Assembly (NCBI GenBank): GCA_900466875.1
Contig: UBNQ01000022.1
Span: 46,811 to 110,810, forward strand
DNA length: 64,000 nucleotides
Direction: 5' to 3'
From: Hyphomicrobiales bacterium
GTDB lineage: Bacteria; Pseudomonadota; Alphaproteobacteria; Rhizobiales; Rhizobiaceae
Below the pieces are notes generated by a model. The model saw only the letters and a program-made list of their open reading frames with translations. It was not told the DNA's origin and did not search any database. The translations under genes were made by a program, and so were the position numbers. Within the stretch, counting starts at the first letter, position 1. Each line of letters begins with the position of its first letter. Shown here in pieces: positions 23,624-32,753 of this stretch.

Positions 23624-25372
23624 ATGGCGACGGCAAAAAAACACAAGTTTGCAAACGACAAGGCGTTGCTTCAGGCGGTGATGACGGCGATGGACAATCT
23701 GCCGATCGCGGTGGGCATATTCGAGCTGGATGGCAGGCCTGTTTATGCCAATCACTGTTTTCAGGAACTGCACGATTTCGCCACGCGCTGGCAGAACACG
23801 GACGAGACTTTCGCCGAAGTGGTTGCCGATGGCAGGATGGATGACTGGAAGGAAGATCCGATCGCCTATTTCGAGCGGCTGCAGCGCAAGCTTCGCGAAG
23901 AGGGTTTTTCCGAGACGCAGGTCGAGATCGGCGACAAGACCATCGATGTCCGGGATATACTGCTCGACGGCCGGTATCTCCTGAGCACCCAGCAGGACAT
24001 TACCGCACGGGTGAAGGCGGAACAGCGGGTTTCCTATCTCGCCCATCACGACCCGCTGACCGACCTGCCCAACCGGACGCGGTTTGCCACGGAACTCTCC
24101 AATCTGATTGCGGAAAGCCGGGTTCTGCGCCGGCAATTCGGCGTGATGAGTTTCGACGTCGACCGCTTCAAGGATATCAACGACGTGTTTGGCCATGCGG
24201 CCGGCGATATCGTTCTGGCGGAACTGGCGAGACGGCTGAAGAGCGTGCTCGATGCCGACGACATGGCGGCGCGGCTGGGCGGCGACGAATTCACGGTGCT
24301 CAGCGCCGGTGACGACCAGCCCGAAACGATGACGCGGCTTGCCGAACGCCTGATGCGGGCCATGGAAGAGGATATCGAGGTGGAGGGTCGCTCGCTGCGG
24401 GTGAGCCTCAGCGTCGGCATCGCGATGTTTCCGCAGGATGGCGCCGACGCGGCGACGCTGCTCGCCAATTCCGATGCAGCGCTTTACCGCGCCAAGGCGG
24501 AGGGGCGCGGGCGCTTCTGCGCGTTCAATGCCCGCATGGACCGCCGCATGCATGACCGGCGTGTGCTACAGCAGGATCTGCGCCACGCGATCAAGCGTGG
24601 CGAACTGATGCTGCACTACCAGCCGCAGGCCTCGGTCACCGGCGAGATTTTCGGCTTCGAGGCCTTGCTGCGCTGGCATCATCCCACCCGCGGGCTGATC
24701 ACGCCCGATGAATTCATACCGCTGGCGGAAGAGAGCGGCCAGATCGTCGAGATCGGACGCTGGGTGCTCAACGAGGCCGGACGGGAGGCGGCAAGCTGGC
24801 CGAACCGCCTGAAAATCGCGATCAACATCTCGCCGGTCCAGTTCCGCCAGGACAGCCTCGTCAACGATGTGCATGTGATGCTGCTGGACACCGGGCTTGC
24901 GGCGGACCGGCTGGAGCTTGAGGTAACGGAAGGCGTGCTGGTGCATGATTTCGCCCGCGCGCTGCAGATCCTGCGCGGCCTCAAGGCACTGGGCCTGCGG
25001 ATCGCCATGGACGATTTCGGCACCGGCTATTCCTCGCTCTCCTATCTCCAGTCCTTCCCCTTCGATACGATCAAGATCGACAAGTCCTTCACCTCCAAGC
25101 TGGTATCGGACTCGAGCGCCGACGAGATCGTGCGGGCCGTCATCGGGCTCGGCCGCGGGCTGAACATTCCGATCGTGGCGGAGGGCGTGGAAACCGAGGA
25201 GCAGCGCGCCTTTCTGGAAGAAGCGCAATGTCAGCACCTGCAGGGCCACCTGATCGGTCGGGCAGGTCCCATCCAGCAATATGCCGGCCTGACGGGAGCC
25301 GACGAAATTCCCTCCGTTCCGCAGATCGACACGGACGGATTTCACGCGAAGCAAACCTCACGACGGCGTTGA
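23624..25372 (+). CDS. PAS-GGDEF-EAL cyclic-di-GMP enzyme
   Basis: A 582-residue cytoplasmic protein. PAS-like sensor at about 20-130 (MTAMDNLPIAVGIFELDGRPVY), GGDEF domain at about 140-300 with an intact GGDEF motif (219-223) and NDVFGHAAGD, and EAL domain 315-560 with Glu346 of EALLRW and DDFGTGYSSLSY (Asp463-Asp464). The I-site RxxD is DADD, so product inhibition is likely lost. Both synthase and phosphodiesterase sites look complete; the net activity is undetermined. The start has only a weak ribosome site. Confidence 0.92.
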   Translation: MATAKKHKFANDKALLQAVMTAMDNLPIAVGIFELDGRPVYANHCFQELHDFATRWQNTDETFAEVVADGRMDDWKEDPIAYFERLQRKLREEGFSETQVEIGDKTIDVRDILLDGRYLLSTQQDITARVKAEQRVSYLAHHDPLTDLPNRTRFATELSNLIAESRVLRRQFGVMSFDVDRFKDINDVFGHAAGDIVLAELARRLKSVLDADDMAARLGGDEFTVLSAGDDQPETMTRLAERLMRAMEEDIEVEGRSLRVSLSVGIAMFPQDGADAATLLANSDAALYRAKAEGRGRFCAFNARMDRRMHDRRVLQQDLRHAIKRGELMLHYQPQASVTGEIFGFEALLRWHHPTRGLITPDEFIPLAEESGQIVEIGRWVLNEAGREAASWPNRLKIAINISPVQFRQDSLVNDVHVMLLDTGLAADRLELEVTEGVLVHDFARALQILRGLKALGLRIAMDDFGTGYSSLSYLQSFPFDTIKIDKSFTSKLVSDSSADEIVRAVIGLGRGLNIPIVAEGVETEEQRAFLEEAQCQHLQGHLIGRAGPIQQYAGLTGADEIPSVPQIDTDGFHAKQTSRRR

Positions 25373-25551
25373 GGGCTCGCGTTTTTCACTGCGCCTGACA
25401 GCATGAGCAAAGCAGATCGTCCAATCTGCGCAAACGATTCCGTGTATGGGTACGTTATCGGTGAACGGTGTGGTCATCGACCGTGCGCTGGCTCTGCGCC
25501 CGCTCCTGTCGTAGACGGATCATCCGCCTCCATTGCGCACAAGGTATTGTC

Positions 25552-26169
25552 ATGGCCGCTTTGCAGAATTCCCTCCTCGTCATCCTGCTTCATGGTGTCG
25601 GCTCCAACGGCGCCGATCTGGCGCCGCTCGGCGAAAGCTGGAAGGCGCGCCTGCCGAATGCCGTCTTCGTTGCGCCGGATGCGCCGGAACCTTCGAATTT
25701 CGGCGCAGGCTATCAGTGGTTCAGCGTTGCCGGCGTCACCGAGGAAAACCGCCCTGCCCGCATCACCGCCGCCCGCCCGGCCTTCGATACGGTGATTTCC
25801 GATATCATCGAGGACACGGGTTTCAACGGGCGGCTCGACCGGGTCGTGTTCGTCGGTTTTTCACAAGGCACGATCATGTCGCTCGATGCGGTGGCCAGCG
25901 GCCGCTGGCCGGTCGCAGCCGTCGTCGGATTTTCCGGCCGGCTCGCCACCGAACACCCGCTGACACCATCGCGCGAGACCCGGGTGATGCTGGTGCACGG
26001 CACATCCGACCCGGTCATCCCATCCTGGGAAACGGAAAAGGCGGAAACCGAACTGAAGGCGGCCGGCGTATCCGTCGAGACCGTCATCGAGCCGGGCCTC
26101 GGCCACACGATCTCGATCGGCGGCGCAGACCGTGCTGCGGATTTTCTGGAAGGGATCGCGCGGAACTGA
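25552..26169 (+). CDS. Carboxylesterase/phospholipase-type alpha/beta hydrolase
   Basis: A 205-residue enzyme of the acyl-protein-thioesterase/YpfH-type group: VILLHGVGSNGADLAPLG oxyanion region, nucleophile elbow VGFSQGTIMS (Ser104), Asp in HGTSDPVIP and His in EPGLGHTISI near the end. It hydrolyses carboxylic esters. ATG 25552 is preceded by AAGG. Single gene, convergent with the dioxygenase-like gene 16 bases away. Confidence 0.87.
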   Translation: MAALQNSLLVILLHGVGSNGADLAPLGESWKARLPNAVFVAPDAPEPSNFGAGYQWFSVAGVTEENRPARITAARPAFDTVISDIIEDTGFNGRLDRVVFVGFSQGTIMSLDAVASGRWPVAAVVGFSGRLATEHPLTPSRETRVMLVHGTSDPVIPSWETEKAETELKAAGVSVETVIEPGLGHTISIGGADRAADFLEGIARN

Positions 26170-26184
26170 TCCGCGCCGCCGATA

Positions 26185-27168
26185 TTACCGCCTGATCACC
26201 GGTTCCCCGTGAAAGCGGCGGCGGGACGGTTTCGAGACACCGAAGCCGACCTCCATCATCAGGCGCGGTCTGGTGACCGGAACCGTGCCCATATGGAAGC
26301 CGAATGGGTCTTCGACGAAACCGGATCCCGCAGGGCCGGTCAGCGTGACCGCCTGATCGGCGCCGTAATAATCCAGAACCTCATCCGCCGGGTGACCGAC
26401 GAGGAGCGTGTACTGGTGGCGGGTCTTGCGCCTGTTATGGCTGCCCTTGACGAAGACATGCGGGCCGGTGCCCTCGTCCACATCAACGAGGTTGAAGAAG
26501 AACTTCAGCATCCGCCAGTCGTCGAGATCGAAATGGAACTTGTCCAGCGAGGCCAGACTGCGGTCTGCCTCGGTCGATGCATTGGTCGGAAAACTCCACC
26601 AGACACGGGTGGTGATGAGCTGCGCACTGGCGCCGAGATAATGTTTGGCGACATCCATCAGCAGAGGGTCGGCTTGAATGGCGCGCACACCGGGACTATC
26701 CAACGAACGTTCGAAGAAATGGCCACTCAGCAGGGAACGGCCAAACTCCTGTTCGGCTAAATCATGCCGGGGTGCGACGAACTCAAGAGCCCTGTCGAAA
26801 TTTCCGAAGCAGGGCGTCGTGCGGGCGAAGCTGCTGATTTCCTGCTGGATTTCAACCGGCATCTGGAAGCCGGTAAAGATCCCGTCACTGCGCAGCGCAT
26901 CCGCCACGGCAGCGGCATCCAGTGAGCCGAACAGAGACGACTGCGGCTCCTGCGTAGGCTTGTACTTGGCGGACATCGCCCAATGCGCCCGACGGCCGGG
27001 CATGGTTCGCGCCAGCATGAACATCGGCAACCAGGCAGGATTTTCCTTCACATCCGCCAGATAGGTCGGAATGCGGACCGCCATCCGCTTGAAACGGCTG
27101 CCGCTGCGGGCAACGGCTTCGAGATCGGCAGCTTGCGATGTGGAGGATGATGAGGCGTTCACTGACAT
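26185..27168 (-). CDS. Phytanoyl-CoA dioxygenase-like 2-oxoglutarate/iron enzyme
   Basis: A 327-residue protein with the facial triad expected for this family: His212-x-Asp214 in KFHFDLDDWRM and distal His292 in FGFHMGTV, followed by Arg300/Arg302 to bind 2-oxoglutarate. Residues 1-75 form an additional N-terminal region rich in Ser/Arg. The substrate could be a lipid, sugar or secondary metabolite; nothing nearby tells. It is isolated, with an AT-rich 250-base upstream region, and could be horizontally gained, but its own codons match the neighbours. Confidence 0.78.
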   Translation of the reverse strand: MSVNASSSSTSQAADLEAVARSGSRFKRMAVRIPTYLADVKENPAWLPMFMLARTMPGRRAHWAMSAKYKPTQEPQSSLFGSLDAAAVADALRSDGIFTGFQMPVEIQQEISSFARTTPCFGNFDRALEFVAPRHDLAEQEFGRSLLSGHFFERSLDSPGVRAIQADPLLMDVAKHYLGASAQLITTRVWWSFPTNASTEADRSLASLDKFHFDLDDWRMLKFFFNLVDVDEGTGPHVFVKGSHNRRKTRHQYTLLVGHPADEVLDYYGADQAVTLTGPAGSGFVEDPFGFHMGTVPVTRPRLMMEVGFGVSKPSRRRFHGEPVIRR

Positions 27169-27418
27169 TGCTACTCCTAGTCGGGTTGGTCCCCAGGGAG
27201 AGAGATGATGCAGATTACTTGAGTGGCCTTGGCATATTTTTGCTGCAATGCGGCAAAAATGAGATGAACACAGAATATACTTTCTTCAGATCAAGACAAT
27301 CAATCAAAATTGATGAAATTTACGATGCAATACTTTGTCTTGTTTTCAAGCGCGACACAACAAAGGGGAGCAACGCTCGGATATTCTGTTCCCGAGCGTC
27401 GCTGATGCCTGACTTAAC
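27169..27418. other. AT-rich intergenic region
   Basis: 250 bases with markedly lower GC than the surroundings (for example the segments around 27230-27360 are A/T-dense). No ribosome site followed by a plausible gene is seen; the 107-residue frame from 27138 crosses the dioxygenase start antisense and is not supported. Confidence 0.5.
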
Positions 27419-28306
27419 TCACGTGTCGTTGCGACCGCCGGACCGTGCCCAATCCATGTAGAGTTCCAGGGCCTTGCGGGCGACCGGGCCTTCCTGCAGT
27501 TCGCGGTCCTCGAACTTCGTCACCGGCACGATCTTGGAATAATTGCCGGAGGTGAAAATCTCGTCGGCATTGGCGAAGTCCGTAACGGTCAGCGAGACTT
27601 CGCGAACGTCGAAACCAGCCTGGCGCAGCAGGCCGATGATGCGGGCGCGGGTGATGCCGGCCAGGAAGGTACCGTTGGCGATCGGCGTCATGACCACGCC
27701 GTCCTTGACCATGAAGATGTTGGAGGACGCGGTTTCGGCGACATTGCCGTTCATGTCGAGCGCAAGCGCGTTATCGAAGCCGCGGCCGTGGGCTTCGATG
27801 ATCATGCGGCCGCTATTGGGATAAAGGCTGCCGGCCTTGGCCATGGTCATGGCGACTTCCGGGCTCGGGCGGCGGTAGGGCGACACGGTGAGCGAGGACG
27901 GCTTTGCGGTGCCCATCGGCGCTTCGAACAGGCACAGCGCGAAGCGGGTCGATTCCGGGTCCGGTGCCACGACGCTGTAGGACGTGCCGTGTTCGGCCCA
28001 GTACATCGGCTTGATGTAGATTGCCGTCTTGCCGTCGAACTTCTTGATGCCTTCCCAGGCGAGCGCCTCGATGTCCTCAGGCTTCATCGTCGGCTTCATG
28101 CCCATGTTGACGGCCGAGCGATTGACGCGCTGGCAATGCAGGTCGAGATCCGGCGCAATGCCGTCGAACCAGCGTGCGCCATCGAATACGGTCGAGGCAA
28201 GCCACATGGCATGCGAGGTCGGACCGATCAGCTTCGGGTTGCCATCAATCCATTCCCCGTCCACGAAGGTCCAGGTGGTTGAACGGGGGGATGTATCTAC
28301 GGCCAT
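27419..28306 (-). CDS. ilvE: Branched-chain amino-acid aminotransferase
   Basis: A 295-residue class-IV PLP aminotransferase. PLP Lys157 lies in TMAKAGSLYPNSGRM and Glu191 in NVAETASSNIFMV; the opening WTFVDGEWIDGN and AMWLASTVFDGARWFDG are typical of the rhizobial enzyme. It interconverts leucine, isoleucine and valine with their 2-oxo acids in the cytoplasm. Length agrees with the family (about 295). ATG at 28306 with GGAGACTGAT upstream on its strand. Monocistronic as far as seen. Confidence 0.9.
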   Translation of the reverse strand: MAVDTSPRSTTWTFVDGEWIDGNPKLIGPTSHAMWLASTVFDGARWFDGIAPDLDLHCQRVNRSAVNMGMKPTMKPEDIEALAWEGIKKFDGKTAIYIKPMYWAEHGTSYSVVAPDPESTRFALCLFEAPMGTAKPSSLTVSPYRRPSPEVAMTMAKAGSLYPNSGRMIIEAHGRGFDNALALDMNGNVAETASSNIFMVKDGVVMTPIANGTFLAGITRARIIGLLRQAGFDVREVSLTVTDFANADEIFTSGNYSKIVPVTKFEDRELQEGPVARKALELYMDWARSGGRNDT

Positions 28307-28427
28307 GATCAGTCTCCTTCAAAGCAGGCACGAAAAGTGGCGCGAATGAAGGCTCAAGGGGCCGGAAGGTCAAGCGATAATCTGAGATGAAACATCACAA
28401 TAATTGATGGTTCATCCCGCGAGCCGC

Positions 28428-28607
28428 TTAAGGGTTGGCGCCGGGCTGGCTGGGCGTCGGTGGCTGTCCGGTCAGGGGATTCTGCTGCGTCGGGTCGCCG
28501 CCCTGCAGATGGCCGCCGGCGGGAAAACGATTGGCATCATTCATCCAGATAATGCTGAGCACGCAGGCGACCAGCAGACCAAGAACAAGGATAAACAGCC
28601 AACGCAA
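28428..28607 (-). CDS. 59-residue small membrane protein
   Basis: TTG start at 28607 with AGAGGT seven bases upstream, reading MRWLFILVLGLLVACVLSIIWM (one transmembrane helix), then a polar tail NDANRFPAGGHLQGG and a proline-rich end (DPTQQNPLTGQPPTPSQPGANP). The stop is 28428-28430. Too short for most gene finders, but the hydrophobic-then-proline-rich layout and ribosome site support translation. Function unknown; it lies between ilvE and the cyclotransferase gene. Confidence 0.55.
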   Translation of the reverse strand: MRWLFILVLGLLVACVLSIIWMNDANRFPAGGHLQGGDPTQQNPLTGQPPTPSQPGANP

Positions 28608-28798
28608 CGGGACACCTCTTCATTTCCATTCACGGCTTCATGTCAAAAAGACATGATCCGTGATCTTTCACCAGAACAATCGGGCGTCTATGCGGCAAGG
28701 CGCATAATCATGCTGCGGCAATACGTTGACAGGCCGGCAAAGGCGGCGCAATTTCGGCTTTCACCCGACACAGAGCCTTTATCGACACCCGTAAAGCC

Positions 28799-29539
28799 AT
28801 GCCCAAATCGCCTCCCATGTCCCTGACCCAGCAGATGGTCGATCTCTGTTTTCGCGAGGAAACCGATCCGGGACTGCCTGCGGCCTGGACGCCGCTGACC
28901 GACGACGACTATCTGGCCCTGACCGAACGCCTGCTGGAGGAAATCGGTGACGAACCCCTGTGGATCTTCGCCTACGGCTCGCTGATCTGGAAGCCGGGTT
29001 TCGATTCGGTCGCCTGCCAGCGGGCCACGGCCTATGGCTGGCACCGGTCGTTTTCGCTGCGCATCGAACGCGGACGCGGCTCTCCCGCGCAGCCGGGACT
29101 GATGATGATGCTGTCGCGCGGCGGGCGTTGCGACGGGGTGATCTACCGGGTGGCCGACCACGACAAGCGCGAGCAGATCGACAAGGCGTTGAGGCGCGAG
29201 CTCAGCAACAAGGACAGCCTGACCACCTTCCGCTTCCTGCCCGTCAGGACAGAAGAGGGCGACACGATAGCGGCGCTGACATTCTGGGCCGGGGGCGACA
29301 GTCCGCGTATCGTGCGCCCGCTCATGCCGCTCGAAGAGGTGGCTCCGATCCTTGCGCGTGCCTGCGGGCATCGCGGCTCCTGCGCCGAATATCTCTACAA
29401 CACCGTCGTGCATCTGGCCGAGTTCGGCATCCGCGACCGCAATCTGTGGCGGCTGCAGGAGCTGGTCGCAAAAGAGGTCGAAGCGGTGCATGGCGTGCCG
29501 GTGGCGAAGCTCGACGGGATTTCTCCCTCAAACGGGTGA
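28799..29539 (+). CDS. ChaC-like gamma-glutamylcyclotransferase
   Basis: A 246-residue enzyme. EPLWIFAYGSLIWKPGF (from about residue 52) is the substrate-binding YGSL motif and CDGVIYRVADHDKREQIDKALRREL follows. ChaC enzymes cleave glutathione to 5-oxoproline and Cys-Gly. N-terminal 45 residues are an extra helical extension. Start at ATG 28799, or 28817. Expected role: cytoplasmic glutathione turnover under stress. No co-regulated neighbours. Confidence 0.87.
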   Translation: MPKSPPMSLTQQMVDLCFREETDPGLPAAWTPLTDDDYLALTERLLEEIGDEPLWIFAYGSLIWKPGFDSVACQRATAYGWHRSFSLRIERGRGSPAQPGLMMMLSRGGRCDGVIYRVADHDKREQIDKALRRELSNKDSLTTFRFLPVRTEEGDTIAALTFWAGGDSPRIVRPLMPLEEVAPILARACGHRGSCAEYLYNTVVHLAEFGIRDRNLWRLQELVAKEVEAVHGVPVAKLDGISPSNG

Positions 29540-29689
29540 AGACGCTGGATTGTAATCGTGCTTGAACCGGGCGGGGCGCTGTCAGCCCCGACCTGCCAAA
29601 TGGCTGGCCCCCTCGCCAATCCTTTCAGGGCACTCCACGAGAGGGCCAGCCATACAGGACATGTTCAAGAAGGAAGACCGGCAGAGCCG

Positions 29690-29884
29690 ATGACGACGAC
29701 AGCCATCATAATCTACCTGATCATCGCCAAGGTCTTCTTCGTCCTGACCTTCGTCGAGGGCATTCTGCGCAACATGCCCTGGACGGCAGCACGGTTTTCC
29801 GGCCTGGCCTTGTCTGCCGCATGGCCGCTGCTTCTTCTCGCCGTCGCCTTTGCCTGCCGCCGGAGCGACGGCAGGGCGGCCTGA
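29690..29884 (+). CDS. 64-residue small membrane protein
   Basis: From ATG 29690: MTTTAIIIYLIIAKVFFVLTFVEGI (helix one), NMPWTAARFSGLALSAAWPLLLLAVAFACRR (helix two) and a short basic end SDGRAA. The only ribosome-site candidate, AAGGAAG, is 15 bases upstream, so initiation strength is uncertain. No domain recognised. Followed by the phospholipase D gene about 90 bases later on the same strand; a lipid-related connection is possible but only by position. Confidence 0.5.
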   Translation: MTTTAIIIYLIIAKVFFVLTFVEGILRNMPWTAARFSGLALSAAWPLLLLAVAFACRRSDGRAA

Positions 29885-29972
29885 CGGCTCAAACACCGAA
29901 ACGCCCATAGAAGACCTTTGCCATCGCCCTATATGCGCGGTCGGGTTCAACCGATGACGGGTCACATAATCG

Positions 29973-31466
29973 ATGCAGAGCATATTGAAGGAAGACGAGA
30001 CCTGCTGGCGGATCGCAACGGCAGACCGGCTTTCGATCATCATCGACGCCGCCGACTTCTTCCGCCACGCCAAGGACGCCATGGCCAAGGCGAAACGTTC
30101 GATCTACCTGGTCGGCTGGGATTTCGACACACGCATCGACCTGATACCGGGCAATGGCGACGACCGGCAGAAGAACCGGAACCGGACCGACGAGCTTCCG
30201 GACCAGCTCGGGAAATTCCTGAACGCAATCGCCCGGCGCAATGAAAATCTCGATATCCGCATTCTCAAATGGGATATCGGAATGATCAACTCGATCACCC
30301 GCGGCGAGACGCCCTTCTACATTCTCAAATGGATGTTCGACAAACGCATCCACCTGAAGCTCGACGGCGCGCATCCGTCGATTTCCTCGCATCACATGAA
30401 GCTGCTGGTCATCGATGACCAGGTTGCCTTCTGCGGCGGGATCGACATGACGATCGGACGATGGGATACGCGCGAGCACACGGAGAAGGAGCCGTTGCGG
30501 AAATCGCCGATGGGTTTTGCGCAGGGCCCCTGGCACGACGCGACGACCTGCCTTTCCGGTGAGGCGGCAAGGGCTCTCGGCGAGGTTGCCCGCAATCGGT
30601 GGAGACTTGCGACCGACGAGGAACTGTCACCGGAGGCACCGTCGGGTGACGATACGCCCTGGCCTGAAGGGCTGGAGGTCGGGTTCCGAGATATCTCGAT
30701 CGGGATTGCGCGGACAGCTCCGGAATATGACGAGCGCAAGCAGATCGTCGAGATCGAGACCGCAAAGCTCGCGATCATCGCGACCGTGACGAAGACGCTT
30801 TACGTGGAGAGCCAGTATTTCGCCTCACGCCGGATCGCAGAGGCCATGGCCGAGCGGCTGAAGGAACCGGACGGCCCGGAAATCGTGCTGATCAATCCGG
30901 AAGGCTGCGAGGGATTTCTCGAGGCCAAGGCGATGGACAGCGCCCGTATCCGGCTGATGAAACTGGTCAGGGATGCCGATATCCATGACCGGTTCCGGCT
31001 TTATTACCCTGTCAACGCGGCGCGCACGCCGATCTATGTGCATGCCAAGATGATGTATGCCGACGACCGGATCGTGAAGATCGGCTCTGCCAATCTCAAC
31101 AACCGGTCTATGGGCTATGACACCGAATGCGACCTGATCCTCGAAGCGGGTGAGGAGCAGACGACGCTGAGGGAAAAGATCATCGCCACGCGCAACGACC
31201 TCATCGCCGAACATCTGGGACGGGAAGTGGACGAGGTGTCCGAGGCGATCGCGGCGCATGGCGGCTCGATCATCGCGGCGATCGAGGCATTGAACCGGGA
31301 CAGCGGGCGCGGGCTGGTTGCTGTACCGATGCGGGAACTGACCGCGGACGAGGAACTGTTCGCGGAATCCGATATCGCCGATCCCGAGCGGCCCGCGGGC
31401 GTGCGGTATCGCACCTCGAATTTCCTCAAACATAGATTTGGGCACCGGATGAAGGCGGCGATCTGA
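29973..31466 (+). CDS. Phospholipase D / cardiolipin-synthase-like protein
   Basis: A 497-residue protein with two HKD motifs: His141-Met-Lys143 ... Asp148 (HHMKLLVIDD) with downstream GGIDMTIGRWDT, and His357-Ala-Lys359 ... Asp364 (HAKMMYADDRIVKIGSANLNNRSMGYDTE). Catalysis goes through a phospho-histidine intermediate on phospholipids. There is no membrane helix, and the C-terminal VTT-type domain seen in longer relatives is missing. Could hydrolyse or transfer phosphatidyl groups; substrate unresolved. Confidence 0.88.
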   Translation: MQSILKEDETCWRIATADRLSIIIDAADFFRHAKDAMAKAKRSIYLVGWDFDTRIDLIPGNGDDRQKNRNRTDELPDQLGKFLNAIARRNENLDIRILKWDIGMINSITRGETPFYILKWMFDKRIHLKLDGAHPSISSHHMKLLVIDDQVAFCGGIDMTIGRWDTREHTEKEPLRKSPMGFAQGPWHDATTCLSGEAARALGEVARNRWRLATDEELSPEAPSGDDTPWPEGLEVGFRDISIGIARTAPEYDERKQIVEIETAKLAIIATVTKTLYVESQYFASRRIAEAMAERLKEPDGPEIVLINPEGCEGFLEAKAMDSARIRLMKLVRDADIHDRFRLYYPVNAARTPIYVHAKMMYADDRIVKIGSANLNNRSMGYDTECDLILEAGEEQTTLREKIIATRNDLIAEHLGREVDEVSEAIAAHGGSIIAAIEALNRDSGRGLVAVPMRELTADEELFAESDIADPERPAGVRYRTSNFLKHRFGHRMKAAI

Positions 31467-31490
31467 AACAGGGCTCCGGCCGGTCAGATA

Positions 31491-32384
31491 TCAGATACGG
31501 TCCGCGAGGAAATCGATGAAGGCGCGGATGCGCACGGCCAGATGTTCATGACCGGCATAGACGGCGTGAATGTCCTCGATGTCTTCCGGGTTGAACTCTT
31601 CCAGTATCGGCACGAGACGGCCGGCCTCGATATCGGGCTCGACATGGAAGCGGCCGACACGGCCGATGCCGAGGCCATCGACGCAGAGCTGGCGGATGAT
31701 CGAGCCGCTGGACCCTTTCAGATTGCCGGATACGGGACGCAGGTCGATCTTGCCGGTCACCGGATCGCGAAAAGGCCAGCCTTCGACCGCGCGGCGGAAA
31801 TTGAAGTTGATGCAATTGTGCCGCCCGAGGTCGGCCGGCGATTTCGGCAATCCGTGCCGGTCTATATAGGCCGGCGATGCCATCACCACCTGCCGCGTCT
31901 GGCCGATCTTTCGCGCCATCAGGGACGAGTCGCGCAGCGGCCCGTGGCGGATGGCAATGTCGACGCGCTCGCGGATCAGATCGACCGTGTCGTCGGTGAG
32001 CGTGATATCCAGCTGCACATCCGGAAAGAGCTTTTGGAATTCCCGGGTCATCGGCAGGATGTAAAGCTCGCCGAAGCCGACCGAGGCATTGACGGATAAC
32101 GGTCCGCGCGGCAGTGCCCGCCCGCCGCCGGACACGATCTCTTCGGTATCGGCGATTTCAGCGAGGATGCGCGAGGCGCGCGCCAGATAGGTCTCGCCTT
32201 CCGGCGTCAGCTGCAGCATGCGGGTGGAGCGCACGACAAGCCGCGTGCCCAGCCGATCTTCCAGCCGGGTGACGAGCTTGCTGACCGCCGATGGCGACAG
32301 TTTCAGCTTTCTCCCGGCCGCCGAAAAGCTTTTCAGCTCGGCGGCAAGGACGAAGACTTCCATTTCTCCGGCACGGTTGTCCAT
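31491..32384 (-). CDS. LysR-family regulator
   Basis: A 297-residue LysR protein: winged HTH at 5-65 (MEVFVLAAELKSFSAAGRKLKLSPSAVSKLVTRLEDRLGTRL) and a substrate domain at 90-290 with PRGPLSVNASVGFGELYI and LTDDTVDLIRERVDIAIRHGPL. The CrgA/DsdC-like signature suggests control of a nearby detoxification or transport gene. It is divergent from the MFS exporter, with the RIME-type repeat between them, so it may regulate the MFS-AKR pair. Confidence 0.9.
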   Translation of the reverse strand: MDNRAGEMEVFVLAAELKSFSAAGRKLKLSPSAVSKLVTRLEDRLGTRLVVRSTRMLQLTPEGETYLARASRILAEIADTEEIVSGGGRALPRGPLSVNASVGFGELYILPMTREFQKLFPDVQLDITLTDDTVDLIRERVDIAIRHGPLRDSSLMARKIGQTRQVVMASPAYIDRHGLPKSPADLGRHNCINFNFRRAVEGWPFRDPVTGKIDLRPVSGNLKGSSGSIIRQLCVDGLGIGRVGRFHVEPDIEAGRLVPILEEFNPEDIEDIHAVYAGHEHLAVRIRAFIDFLADRI

Positions 32385-32431
32385 TTTTCTGCCTTACCTT
32401 CCGACCTCATTTTGACTGGCGTGCCGTGGCA

Positions 32432-32618
32432 GCCCCCCTCTGCCCTGCCGGGCATCTCCCCCACAGGTGGGGAGATCTGCTTGAGGAACGCTCCCCACCC
32501 TCCAGTCAGCATCGCATTCCGGGCACCCGACAACTGCAGGCCAGCCATGAACGGCGATCGTGCCGCCTGCTGATCTCCCCCCTTGTGGGGAAAATGCCCG
32601 GCAGGGCAGAGGGGGTGC
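32432..32618. repeat. RIME-type palindromic repeat, copy 1
   Basis: About 187 bases bounded by long inverted ends: left GCCCCCCTCTGCCCTG... to GGGGAGATC (32432-32476) and right GATCTCCCCC... to AGGGGGTGC (32572-32618), about 45 bases each. Internal part differs from the other copies. Such elements are non-coding, spread across rhizobial genomes between genes. It separates the divergent LysR and MFS genes. Confidence 0.8.
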
Positions 32619-32753
32619 ACAGCTTGTTCGACGTCTAACCTGTGATTTAATTTCACAAATGATTATCCACCTATGCCGCTACACAGACAAGTGGCGGATC
32701 GCGATATTGCGGCGCATCGAACCTCTCTCCTCCCAAGGACAAGGATACCCCCA

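Noticed and set aside
27138..27461. 107-residue plus-strand frame through the AT-rich gap
   Set aside because: Starts antisense within the dioxygenase gene, lacks a ribosome site, and has no conserved pattern.
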